Positions 1-6,671 of a stretch of 7,112 nucleotides of DNA are shown here, piece after piece. The notes below the pieces were generated by a model. That model worked only from the letters and a program-made list of their open reading frames with translations. It was not told the DNA's origin and did not search any database. Location of the stretch: NCBI GenBank assembly GCA_038253555.1, contig JBBSGZ010000168.1, positions 1 through 7,112 on the forward strand. Reading direction: 5' to 3'. Source of the DNA: JALYUA01 sp038253555 (GTDB lineage: Bacteria > Acidobacteriota > Thermoanaerobaculia > UBA5066 > Gp7-AA6). Both the position numbers and the translations under genes were made by a program. Positions within the stretch are counted from its first letter, which is position 1. Every line of letters begins with the position of its first letter.

Positions 1-321
1 CATGCTGCCGTGCATCTGTCCCATGTTTTCCATCATCCCCATGCAGCCTGACATGTGCCCCTTCATCTCAGCCATAGACTTCTGCGCCTCAGCGATCGCC
101 TTGCGCATCTCTGCCGGGTCGTTCGACGCCTTCGCCTTGTCGAGCATCGCTGTCGTTTGGTCGATGCTCTGCGTCGTCTTCTGACAATGTTCCCGACATC
201 CCTTCATGTCGCCCCTCATCTGATCGGATTGCTGCTTCTTCGCCGGCTCGGCGGCGAGCACGTTAACCGCGACCAACAGCGAAAAACCAACTCCCAGCCA
301 AATTCCAACTCTCGTTCTCAT
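1..321 (-). CDS. Small exported His/Met/Cys-rich protein, putative metal-binding (3' end outside window)
   Basis: The reading frame is open from ATG at 321 to the window edge (107 codons, no stop seen). AGGAG lies 7 nt upstream of the ATG, a good ribosome binding site that decides this start, since the frame stays open upstream into degraded sequence. Residues 1-24 look like a signal peptide: MRTR, then a hydrophobic run, then a likely cut after VLAA before EPAKK. The mature part has a CREHC motif near residues 42-46 and a helical Ala/Lys/Glu/Gln stretch. It then has a cluster rich in Met, His and Cys (residues about 83-107, with GHMSGCMGMMENMG). Such clusters are seen in periplasmic copper- or heavy-metal-binding proteins; binding here is inference and I cannot name the family. 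Base composition looks lower in GC than the kinases. The next gene downstream is not visible, so any link to metal export cannot be tested. Confidence 0.8.
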   Translation of the reverse strand, partial: MRTRVGIWLGVGFSLLVAVNVLAAEPAKKQQSDQMRGDMKGCREHCQKTTQSIDQTTAMLDKAKASNDPAEMRKAIAEAQKSMAEMKGHMSGCMGMMENMGQMHGSM

Positions 322-344
322 GATTCTTCTCCTTTCCACAAGCC

Positions 345-354
345 ACAAATTTGT
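345..354. promoter_or_regulatory. 10-bp perfect palindrome ACAAATTTGT upstream of the small exported-protein gene
   Basis: ACAAATTTGT reads the same on both strands. It is flanked by CCAC on both sides as direct repeats and lies 23 bp upstream of the ATG at 321, about 10 nt upstream of its ribosome binding site. The position would suit an operator for a dimeric repressor, for example one sensing metal. It is AT-rich in a GC-rich setting. A 10-bp palindrome can occur by chance, and no -10/-35 pair is obvious next to it, so the regulatory role is only a suggestion. Confidence 0.25.
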
Positions 355-560
355 CCACGAGCTCAGCTTGAACTGACCAACCAGATTAAACCCGATATAG
401 AGATCGTTATTCCGCCGTGCGATGAACGGGAATCGATCTTGAAGCCGTTTGACGGACGCCAGGAAATCGCTTGACAGATCTTGATGGGTCATCGTCACGG
501 TGCTGTTCGTAGCGACCGATGAAAAGCGATGCCGACCCCCGGTTAGCACTTTCGCGATTC

Positions 561-574
561 CCACTGTCCACTGT
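561..574. repeat. Tandem 7-bp duplication (CCACTGT x2)
   Basis: Two perfect head-to-tail copies of CCACTGT occur inside the decayed barrel-like sequence. Seven is not a multiple of three, so gain or loss of one copy would shift the frame. Read on the minus strand it spells the QWTV part of the remnant, which looks natural, so the duplication may be ancestral or coincidental. Confidence 0.6.
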
Positions 575-580
575 GCGACG

Positions 581-604
581 GAGCCGCGGAGCCGCGGAGC
601 TGCG
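581..604. repeat. Tandem 8-bp repeat, three copies (GAGCCGCG, GAGCCGCG, GAGCTGCG)
   Basis: Two perfect copies and a third with one mismatch run head to tail, followed by a GCGGCCGC palindrome at 602-609. In the remnant's frame it encodes an Ala/Pro/Arg-rich stretch that interrupts the beta-strand-like pattern. Slippage in steps of 8 bp would shift the frame, so this tract is a plausible site of inactivation. Confidence 0.7.
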
Positions 605-907
605 GCCGCCGGGACACGTATTCGAACTGGACGGTTCACGCTGCGGGTCGCTGCGAATGAGGCGTGAAGAGGGAGATTGAAGACGCGAGTCCCGGTCATG
701 GTGCGCGAGACATAAGAGGGAACGGCGGAGAGCTCCAACCTGTTCGAGAGCGAGTGAGCAGTCGCTATCGCCTGAATAACGTCGCGACCCTCGCCTGGAC
801 GCCCCGCGTAATGCCGACAGTCTCGTTCACAACAATGTTCCCTCCGCGAATTCTTACCTATGACCCCCGTCTGGATCTCCTGGACAACGGCTGGGGTCAG
901 CTCTCGC

Positions 908-3355
908 TCATCCCGCGGCCCGGAATGCCGGCCCGGCGCTCGGGAAGTACTTCGCCCTGAAGGCTTCGTGGCGGTCCCTCGCGCCGGCGAGGACGCGCTG
1001 GAACTTCGGATCGCCCCGCACGGGATCGAGAAACGAATCGCGCAGCATGAACGGGTAGTTGAAGAATCCGCGACTCACGGCCTCCGACAGGCCGGTGATG
1101 CATCCCGGCGCATCGCCGAGCAGGCAATGGACGTTCGCGAAGTGATACCGCTGCTCGCCGTCCACCATGCCCTTGTCCTCGCTGCGGCGGAGAGCGGCGA
1201 TGCCCTCCTCCCGTTTCCCCGCGAGATGCGCCTTCATCGCGAACGCCCAGCGGCCCGTCGAGCTCTCGGGCTCACTCTCGATCGTCCGATCGAAGCGCTC
1301 TAAAGCCAGCTTCTTCTGGCCGCGCCGGAGGAAAATCTGCCCTTCTCGCGCCAGAGTCCACGGGCTGTCCGGATCGAGCTTGTGCACCGCGAGCGCCCGG
1401 TCGTACTCGCCGAGGTAGAGGTAGGTCGTCGCCAGCGATCGGTACGACGGATTGTTCGCGTCGAGACCGAGCGCCGTCTCCCCCTCCTGTGCCGACTCCC
1501 TGAGCATGCCGCCGTAGCGGTAGGCGTAACTCAGCGAAAAATGGCTCGCGGCATGCGACGGGTTCGTCCTGAGGACGTCCCTCAGCAGTTCGATCGCCCT
1601 TCCCGTTTCGCCGTCCTCCGTGTAGAGCTGGGCGAACCCGCTCCGCGCGCCGAGTAAGTGGCCGTTCAATGAGAGAGCTTTCCGGTACGCCTCTTCGGCC
1701 TGCGCGCTGGTGGTTTTGCCCCCCAGGCCGTAGATCGCGACCTGGCGAAGCCGGTCGCCGAGCGCGGCGTAGCTGGGCGCGTAGAGGGGATCGAGCGCGA
1801 TGGACTTCTCGACCATGTCGAGCGCGAGTTGATGGCCTTCCTGGGTGGCAGGAAAGGACAGGCTCCGCAGATATTGCTCGTACGCGAGCGGGTTGCGCGG
1901 AACATCCGCCGGCGCGGTTTCCGGCGTGCCCGCCGGGACCTCGAGCTCCAGGCTGCGGATCACCTTCTCCGAAGCGATGTCCTGGAGACGGTACGCTTCG
2001 TCGTATCGGACTTCCGAGGACCCCTGAGGGATCCTCTCGCCCGACCGGACGTTGGTCAGCGCGAGGTCCAACCGCACCTTCTGCGCGTCCCCTTCGAATC
2101 CTCCCGTCAGCAGGTAGTCCACGTGGAGCTTCGCTCCCACCGCCATGGCGTCGACGTTCCGGCTCGGGTATCCACGCGTGGCGCTGGACGGGCGAACCAC
2201 GATCCCTCGCACGTAGCCCAGCCGCTCCGTGATCCGGTCCGCCAGCGCATAGGCGAGATAGTCGGACGCGGGATCGCCTCGCAGGTTCGAAAACGGCAGG
2301 ACCGCCAGGCGCTTGATCGCGGTCGCTGTCGTTGTCGCCTTCGAGGCCGATTCGGAAGGCAACGGACCCGGCGCGCCGGACCTGGAGGACCGTCCCCGCT
2401 GCCGGAGGAGCGCCCCGCCTCCCGCCAGCACGAGGACGACGGCAGCGGCCACGGCGGCCCTCGCGATGTTCCGGCGCCGGTGCCCGCCTGCGACCGCGAG
2501 CGGCGGGCGAACCCTCCCGGTCGAGCCGATTCGAGAGTCGGTCCTCCCCGCAAAGGACTCCAGATCGGCCAGCATCTCGTCGACGCTCGCGTAACGGCCG
2601 GCCGCGTCCTTGACCAGGCTCTTCCTGACGATGCGGTCGAGCTCTTCCGGGACCTCCGACTGAAGGCTCCTCATGGGCCCCGGCTCGACGGACAGAACCG
2701 AATAGATCAGGGATGCGATCTCGTCTCCGCCGAACGGCCGCTCGCCCGTCACCATCTCGTAGAGGACGACCCCCAGCGACCAGACATCCATCCGCCGATC
2801 CACCGGACGCCCGCGCATGTGCTCGGGCGACATGTAGGCCGCGGTCCCGGCCGTCGTGCCGGTCTGCGTGACGCGTCCGGCGCCGGCTAACTTGGCGAGA
2901 CCGAAATCCAGGATCTTCACCGCGCCCCGGGGCGTGACGACGACGTTTGCCGGCTTGATGTCGCGGTGAATGATCCCTCTCGCGTGGGCCGCGGCGAGGC
3001 CTCTGGCGATCTGGCTCGCGATCCCGACGGCCTCTTCGACAGGGATGGGGCCCCGGGCGATCCGGTCCCGAACGACTTCGCCCTGGTAGTACGCCATGCT
3101 GATGAACGCTTGTCCATCCTGTGTTTCCTCGAGCCCGTAGATGGTGCAGATGTTGGCGTGATCCAGCGCGGAAGCCGCTTTCGCCTCCTGAATCTGGCGG
3201 CGCGTGGCGTCCTCGTCGGCTCTGAGAGACGGAGAAAGAAACTTCAGGACCACGTCGCGGTCGAGTTTCGTATCTCTCGCCCGGTAGACCACGCCCATTC
3301 CGCCGGCGCCCAGTTTCTCGAGAATCTGGTAGTGGGAAACGGTCCGTCCGATCAC
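908..3355 (-). CDS. Kinase B: transmembrane Ser/Thr protein kinase with TolB-like domain and TPR repeats
   Basis: An 815-aa Hanks-type (PknB-like) kinase that should transfer phosphate from ATP to Ser/Thr of proteins at the inner face of the membrane. The kinase domain spans about 9-270: glycine loop GAGGMG (16-21), ATP lysine K38 in VVLK, helix-C Glu57, HRDIKPAN with catalytic D132 and N137, DFG at 150-152, and MSPE at the end of the activation segment (about 175-178). An Arg-rich juxtamembrane patch precedes one TM helix (about 298-317). A TolB-like domain follows (about 347-470, from KRLAVLPF), then TPR-type helices (about 490-700). The tail, with DPVRGDPKFQ, is common in TPR regulators. 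I chose GTG 3355 because MIGRTVSHYQIL matches the usual family N-terminus and aligns with kinase A. The strong GGAAGGAG lies 28 nt upstream of it. The gene starts 25 nt after kinase A, so co-transcription is likely. The substrate is unknown. Confidence 0.95.
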   Translation of the reverse strand: MIGRTVSHYQILEKLGAGGMGVVYRARDTKLDRDVVLKFLSPSLRADEDATRRQIQEAKAASALDHANICTIYGLEETQDGQAFISMAYYQGEVVRDRIARGPIPVEEAVGIASQIARGLAAAHARGIIHRDIKPANVVVTPRGAVKILDFGLAKLAGAGRVTQTGTTAGTAAYMSPEHMRGRPVDRRMDVWSLGVVLYEMVTGERPFGGDEIASLIYSVLSVEPGPMRSLQSEVPEELDRIVRKSLVKDAAGRYASVDEMLADLESFAGRTDSRIGSTGRVRPPLAVAGGHRRRNIARAAVAAAVVLVLAGGGALLRQRGRSSRSGAPGPLPSESASKATTTATAIKRLAVLPFSNLRGDPASDYLAYALADRITERLGYVRGIVVRPSSATRGYPSRNVDAMAVGAKLHVDYLLTGGFEGDAQKVRLDLALTNVRSGERIPQGSSEVRYDEAYRLQDIASEKVIRSLELEVPAGTPETAPADVPRNPLAYEQYLRSLSFPATQEGHQLALDMVEKSIALDPLYAPSYAALGDRLRQVAIYGLGGKTTSAQAEEAYRKALSLNGHLLGARSGFAQLYTEDGETGRAIELLRDVLRTNPSHAASHFSLSYAYRYGGMLRESAQEGETALGLDANNPSYRSLATTYLYLGEYDRALAVHKLDPDSPWTLAREGQIFLRRGQKKLALERFDRTIESEPESSTGRWAFAMKAHLAGKREEGIAALRRSEDKGMVDGEQRYHFANVHCLLGDAPGCITGLSEAVSRGFFNYPFMLRDSFLDPVRGDPKFQRVLAGARDRHEAFRAKYFPSAGPAFRAAG

Positions 3356-3376
3356 GATGGTGGGCTCGTGATCGAG

Positions 3377-3391
3377 TATGTCACTCCTTCC
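3377..3391 (-). promoter_or_regulatory. Strong ribosome binding site overlapping the kinase A stop; start of kinase B unclear
   Basis: On the minus strand GGAAGGAG (3391-3384) runs directly into the TGA stop of kinase A (3383-3381). Four bases after the GGAG is ATA (3379-3377), in frame with kinase B and giving an 8-residue extension (ILDHEPTI) before the homologous GTG at 3355. The GTG itself has no convincing Shine-Dalgarno at normal distance. Either ATA is used as a rare start, or ribosomes finishing kinase A restart at the GTG (translational coupling). Confidence 0.4.
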
Positions 3392-6300
3392 GGGGCGTCG
3401 AGGGCGCCGGCGCACCGCCAGCGCCGAGCGACGCGAGCTTCTGCCGGGCGAGACCGACCATCGGAGACAGATCCTGGTCACACTCCCGCCAGAGGTCGAT
3501 GAACGCCTTGTAGTGCGCGGCGGCGTTCTTCGCGTCGCCCTGGCGGTTGCAGATCTCGCCGAGCCACAGGTGCGAAAGCGGCAGGTAGACGAACTCGAAG
3601 ACGGAGGACTCGACTAAGTGGTCCAGGGATCCTCGCGCCTCCGCATTGCGGCCCAGCTCGTAGAGGAGCTCCCCGCGGGTGAATCGCTCGAAGGCCTCCG
3701 ACACGAAAGGCGACTCGAGGGGGTTCTTGGTCTCGGCGAGAATGGGCTCGAGCGTCTTGAGCGCTTCCTCGGGCCGGTTCTGGACGCGCTGGACCTGCGC
3801 CCGCACGCTGCGGGCGAAGTCGGCGGCGAGGCTTTTGTAGCCCGGCGGGAAATGTTGTTTCTCGATCTCCCCGGCGTAACTCTGCGCGCGCTCGACGTCT
3901 GCCATCCGGGCGCTGACGAGACCCAGCAGGTACATCCGCAACAACGGGTGAAGGTCGTAGTGCGAGTCGATGAACACCACCGGGTCGCTCACCGCCGGCG
4001 CCGCGCCCGGATCGAGCGCCGACAGGCCGTCCCGAATCGCGGAGAGATCCGCGCGGGACACCGGCAGAAAGGAGAGCGAGGAGAAGAGCGCCCTGTACTC
4101 GAGGGAGGCCCACGGGTCGAGCGGCGCCAGCGCCGCCAGCTCGGCTCTGGACTCCCGCCACTTCCCGCGAGCCAGAAAGAGGTGGGCCAGGGCAACGTGT
4201 CCGTAGGATCGAACTCTCGGCGGACGGGAAGGCGCAATCAAAAGACGGGCGATGCGTTCGGCTCCCGAGAAGTTCCGCGCGTACAGGCTCACCTCCAGGA
4301 ACGACATGGCGATCGCGGGACTGTCGGAGCGCTCGAGCTCGGCGAGGACCTCCGATTCCCGCGCCGTGTCGTCGTTGGCAAACGCCTGCAGCGCGTGGAT
4401 CGCGAGAGTGTGATCGCGGCTTTCCCGCCCGACGTCCAGGAACCTCCGGACGAGCGCGTTCATCTCCGGGAGCCTGCCTTCAAACGCCTCGATTCGCGCC
4501 AGATGGACGAGGGACGCGAAATGGTTCGGCTCGTAGGACAGCACACGCTCGAATGCGGAGCGCGATTCGCCGAGGGAAGCGCCGTACAGGCCGTTGCGGT
4601 GGAACAGGACTTCGCCGAGCTGGTACCAGCCCTCGATTTCGTCCGGGTGATCGTGAACGATCGACGTGTAGAGCCTCCGGGCCTCCTGGTTGGCTCCCTC
4701 CCGCCAGACTCGCGAGGCCTCGAGCAGCCGCCGGTCGCGCTCGGTCAGGCGATCCGCGTGCCGGAAAGCCTGCTCCGCCGCCTGTTTGTGAAGCTCCTGC
4801 GGGGTTCCAAGCCACTCGAGGGCGCTGCTCAGCCGGTACCAGGCGAGAGCGAAATCGGGATCGAGCGCGACCGCCTTCTGAAACGCCTCCACCGACGTCC
4901 GGAAATCGCCGCTCTGATACGCGCTTTCGCCGTCCAGGTAGGCCTTGAGCGCGGGAAGAGAAGACGTCGTCACCGAGGCGACGCGCCGATTTCGCGCGGA
5001 GGACTCGCGGCCTGCGTCGGCGAGCAAACCGATCGCGAGCTGGTCCACGAGGTCGAAGGCCTTCGTGACGTCCCCGGCCGCGTTCGCGGCGACGGAAGGA
5101 TCCGGCCGGCCGTCGCTCGTGTAGAGAGCCGCGTCCATCTGCAGCTTGCCGCCGATCTCGACGATGTTTCCGAGAACGAAGCGGTCGGCGTGCAGCCGCT
5201 CGGCGATGGAGCGGCCCTGCGCGGGATCGAGCGCGCTCTCGCGGGCGGCGAGTCCCATGACCGCGCGCGGATCGATCGTGCGCAGCTCGCCCGCGTGGTC
5301 GAGCTTGGCGCTCAAGAGATTGACCATGCCCTCGCCGAGGTACCGATACTGGTCGCTTCCGCGATACCGGAACGGCAGGACGGCGACACTCATAGAGGCC
5401 GGGCCGGCCTTCGAGCCGGACGACTTCAATCGGAATCGCCAGAGAGCCCAGGCGGAGAGCAGGCCGATCGCGCCGACGGCGGCCATGACCAGGACGGCCG
5501 AAGGCCGCGTCCGGAAGCCGCGTCCGGCCTGCCGGTCCCGGTCCTCCGCCCGCGATGGGACGCGCATGGACATCGTGGGGGACTCGCCCTCACCGACCGC
5601 GGAGAGCGCCGTGAGCATCTCGCCCGCATTCCGGTAACGGCGCGACGGATCCTTCGACAACGCGCGCTCCACGATCGGCTCGATTTCGCGGGGCATTCCC
5701 GACTTGCGGACGATGGCGCCCGGGTCGTCGTTCAGGATGGAGAAAATGACCGCCTGGGCATGTTCCCCTTTGAACGGCGGCCGGCCGACGACCATCTCAA
5801 AGATCATCACGCCGAGCGACCACAGGTCCGCCCGCTGATCGACGGAATCTCCCCTCACCTGTTCAGGAGACATGTAGGTCACGGTGCCCGAGGTGGAATC
5901 GGTCGTGAGGCGAGTCGCCCCGGCCAGCGTGGCGATGCCGAAATCGAGGATCTTGATCGAGCCGTCGCTCGTGATGGCGACGTTGGCGGGCTTGATGTCC
6001 CGGTGCACGATGCCGCGCGCGTGCGCCTCGGCGAGACCGCGCGCGACCTGTGACGCGATGTCCACCGCCTCTTCGACGGGAAGGGGCCCGCGGCCGATCC
6101 GCGCGGAGAGCGTCTCCCCGTCGCAGAAGGCCATCGCGATGAACGTCCGTCCGTCTTCCGCCTCTCCGATCTCGTAAACCGTGCAGACGTTGGTGTGGTC
6201 CAGCGCCGACGCGGTCCTCGCTTCGCGGGTGAAGCGCTGTCGGGCGGCCTCCTCCGCGCCGAGGTGCATCGGGAGGAACTTCAAGGCAACGAGGCGGTCG

Positions 6301-6392
6301 AGCTTGAGATCCCGCGCCTTGTAGACCACCCCCATGCCGCCCTGGCCGATCCGTTCGAGGATCTCGAAGTGGGAGACGGTCTGACCGATCAC
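3381..6392 (-). CDS. Kinase A: transmembrane Ser/Thr protein kinase with TolB-like domain and long TPR region
   Basis: A 1003-aa Hanks-type kinase and the first gene of the kinase pair. The kinase domain spans about 9-265: GQGGMG (16-21), K38 in VALK, helix-C Glu57, HRDIKPAN with D132 and N137, DFG 150-152, an activation loop rich in Thr/Ser (163-173), and MSPEQ 174-178. It is an RD kinase with all key residues, so activity is expected. After a charged linker come one TM helix (about 297-318), a TolB-like domain beginning SVAVLPF (about 335-430), and a long helical TPR region (about 480-990) with a clear repeat at AYQSGDFRTSVEAFQKAVAL. The Pro/Ala tail ends in PRKE. The TPR part is likely extracytoplasmic and would bind partners or ligand. 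The GTG start at 6392 gives MIGQTVSHFEIL, the usual family start. An in-frame TTG at 6416 would add 8 residues; neither has a strong ribosome site. The homology to kinase B is clear in the kinase half and weak in the TPR half. Confidence 0.95.
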   Translation of the reverse strand: MIGQTVSHFEILERIGQGGMGVVYKARDLKLDRLVALKFLPMHLGAEEAARQRFTREARTASALDHTNVCTVYEIGEAEDGRTFIAMAFCDGETLSARIGRGPLPVEEAVDIASQVARGLAEAHARGIVHRDIKPANVAITSDGSIKILDFGIATLAGATRLTTDSTSGTVTYMSPEQVRGDSVDQRADLWSLGVMIFEMVVGRPPFKGEHAQAVIFSILNDDPGAIVRKSGMPREIEPIVERALSKDPSRRYRNAGEMLTALSAVGEGESPTMSMRVPSRAEDRDRQAGRGFRTRPSAVLVMAAVGAIGLLSAWALWRFRLKSSGSKAGPASMSVAVLPFRYRGSDQYRYLGEGMVNLLSAKLDHAGELRTIDPRAVMGLAARESALDPAQGRSIAERLHADRFVLGNIVEIGGKLQMDAALYTSDGRPDPSVAANAAGDVTKAFDLVDQLAIGLLADAGRESSARNRRVASVTTSSLPALKAYLDGESAYQSGDFRTSVEAFQKAVALDPDFALAWYRLSSALEWLGTPQELHKQAAEQAFRHADRLTERDRRLLEASRVWREGANQEARRLYTSIVHDHPDEIEGWYQLGEVLFHRNGLYGASLGESRSAFERVLSYEPNHFASLVHLARIEAFEGRLPEMNALVRRFLDVGRESRDHTLAIHALQAFANDDTARESEVLAELERSDSPAIAMSFLEVSLYARNFSGAERIARLLIAPSRPPRVRSYGHVALAHLFLARGKWRESRAELAALAPLDPWASLEYRALFSSLSFLPVSRADLSAIRDGLSALDPGAAPAVSDPVVFIDSHYDLHPLLRMYLLGLVSARMADVERAQSYAGEIEKQHFPPGYKSLAADFARSVRAQVQRVQNRPEEALKTLEPILAETKNPLESPFVSEAFERFTRGELLYELGRNAEARGSLDHLVESSVFEFVYLPLSHLWLGEICNRQGDAKNAAAHYKAFIDLWRECDQDLSPMVGLARQKLASLGAGGAPAPSTPRKE

Positions 6393-6419
6393 TCGGAGGC
6401 TCGCAGTCTTGAGCAAGCG

Positions 6420-6434
6420 CCGGGCGTCACCCGG
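6420..6434 (-). other. Short inverted repeat in the kinase A leader
   Basis: CCGGG and CCCGG arms of 5 bp flank a 5-nt loop (TGACG on the minus strand), 28 nt upstream of the kinase A GTG and just upstream of the alternative TTG. A weak -10-like TAGAAT sits just upstream at 6442-6437 without a matching -35. The hairpin is short and could be chance in GC-rich DNA. It could affect translation initiation if it is in the transcript. Confidence 0.2.
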
Positions 6435-6451
6435 TCATTCTAGTGTCTGCT

Positions 6452-6479
6452 CCCTCTCCCCGCGCGCCGGGGGAGAGGG
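6452..6479. repeat. REP-like palindrome, 10-bp stem with 8-nt loop
   Basis: CCCTCTCCCC (6452-6461) and GGGGAGAGGG (6470-6479) are perfect inverted arms around an 8-nt GC loop, followed by GGCTCGAGTGAGGGG. The arms plus the trailing GTGAGGGG closely resemble the repetitive extragenic palindromes with 'CCCTCTCCC...GGGAGAGGG...GTGAGGG' found in many GC-rich bacterial genomes. It lies between two divergent genes, so it is not placed as a terminator for either. A short plus-strand frame through it (PSPRAPGERARVRG) is a translation artefact of this repeat. Confidence 0.65.
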
Positions 6480-6506
6480 CTCGAGTGAGGGGCGGCGCAT
6501 CCAGCC

Positions 6507-6561
6507 TGACAAGATTCGATCAACAGAGAGATGCCATGAAGCGTGACAAGACTCGAGTCAA
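6507..6561. promoter_or_regulatory. Degenerate direct repeat pair, possible operator for the secreted-protein gene
   Basis: TGACAAGATTCGATCAA (6507-6523) and TGACAAGACTCGAGTCAA (6544-6561) differ by one substitution and one extra base, and start 37 bp apart. The second copy contains the perfect 10-bp palindrome GACTCGAGTC (6550-6559). The first is an imperfect version of it. They lie 111-165 bp upstream of the ATG at 6672. Paired, partly palindromic sites suit a dimeric transcription factor acting on one of the divergent genes. A -10-like TATAGA occurs at 6584-6589 with no clear -35. The function is inference. Confidence 0.35.
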
Positions 6562-6671
6562 AGAACCCCAAAGCACGAGTCGATATAGATTCCACGCATC
6601 CCATCCAATGAGGCCAGTCCCGAGATTCGTTCCGATCCGACCGTCTCACCCCCTCTAGACCGGAGGCCGCC

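Larger units (their letters stand above)
363..900 (-). pseudogene. Decayed outer-membrane beta-barrel-like gene remnant
   Basis: No intact gene fits this 0.5-kb gap, but the minus strand gives protein-like segments in two frames. Frame 1 (codons starting at 900) gives LTPAVVQEIQTGVIGKNSR. The frame one base on, from 839 to 780, gives NIVVNETVGITRGVQARVAT and then meets a stop at 767. Frame 1 resumes at about 780 with alternating polar/hydrophobic stretches (LSNRLELSAVPSYVSR; VAQWTVGIAKVLTGGRHRFS) and ends in NNDLYIGFNLVGQFKL at 411-364. Beta-strand alternation and a final 'xGFNxxxxF' strand are characteristic of outer-membrane barrels, and DUF5777-type proteins end in a similar way. The family is a guess from memory. 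No start codon or signal peptide is found, and the 5' end runs into the kinase B stop. The terminal stop is out of frame (TGA at 365-363). Frame 1 has no stop down to the next gene. Sequencing indels could also produce this picture. Confidence 0.45.

Noticed and set aside
55..474. Plus-strand open frame across the left end
   Set aside because: Antisense to the small exported-protein gene, which has a signal peptide and a ribosome site. Its Arg/Leu/His-rich protein looks like an artefact.
1..492. Extended start for the small exported protein at ATG 492
   Set aside because: The frame is open from 492, but the extra 57 residues belong to the barrel-like remnant (ending GFNLVGQFKL). A signal peptide and AGGAG support ATG 321 instead.
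664..960. Plus-strand open frame of 98 codons in the gap next to kinase B
   Set aside because: It runs antisense across the barrel-like remnant and into the kinase B 3' end, with no ribosome site. The minus-strand reading gives a more convincing strand-like protein.
1829..2890. Open frame (353 codons) on the plus strand opposite kinase B
   Set aside because: Antisense shadow with Arg/Pro/Gly-rich composition and no recognisable motif or ribosome site.
3478..4161. 227-codon frame on the minus strand within kinase A
   Set aside because: Out-of-frame shadow inside the TPR coding region, of low-complexity Arg/Ala/Gly composition.
3618..6053. Long open frame (811 codons) on the plus strand opposite kinase A
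   Set aside because: It lies wholly antisense to a gene with complete kinase, TM and TPR features. Its protein is rich in Arg, Gly, Glu and His without domains, as expected for the shadow frame of GC-rich coding DNA.
6452..6479. Intrinsic terminator
   Set aside because: The stem is strong, but no T-run follows on either strand and it lies between divergent gene starts, so no gene ends into it.
6443..6658. Small plus-strand frame of 71 codons in the divergent intergenic region
   Set aside because: Its first part is a translation of the REP-like palindrome (PSPRAPGERARVRG), and the rest has no coding character.
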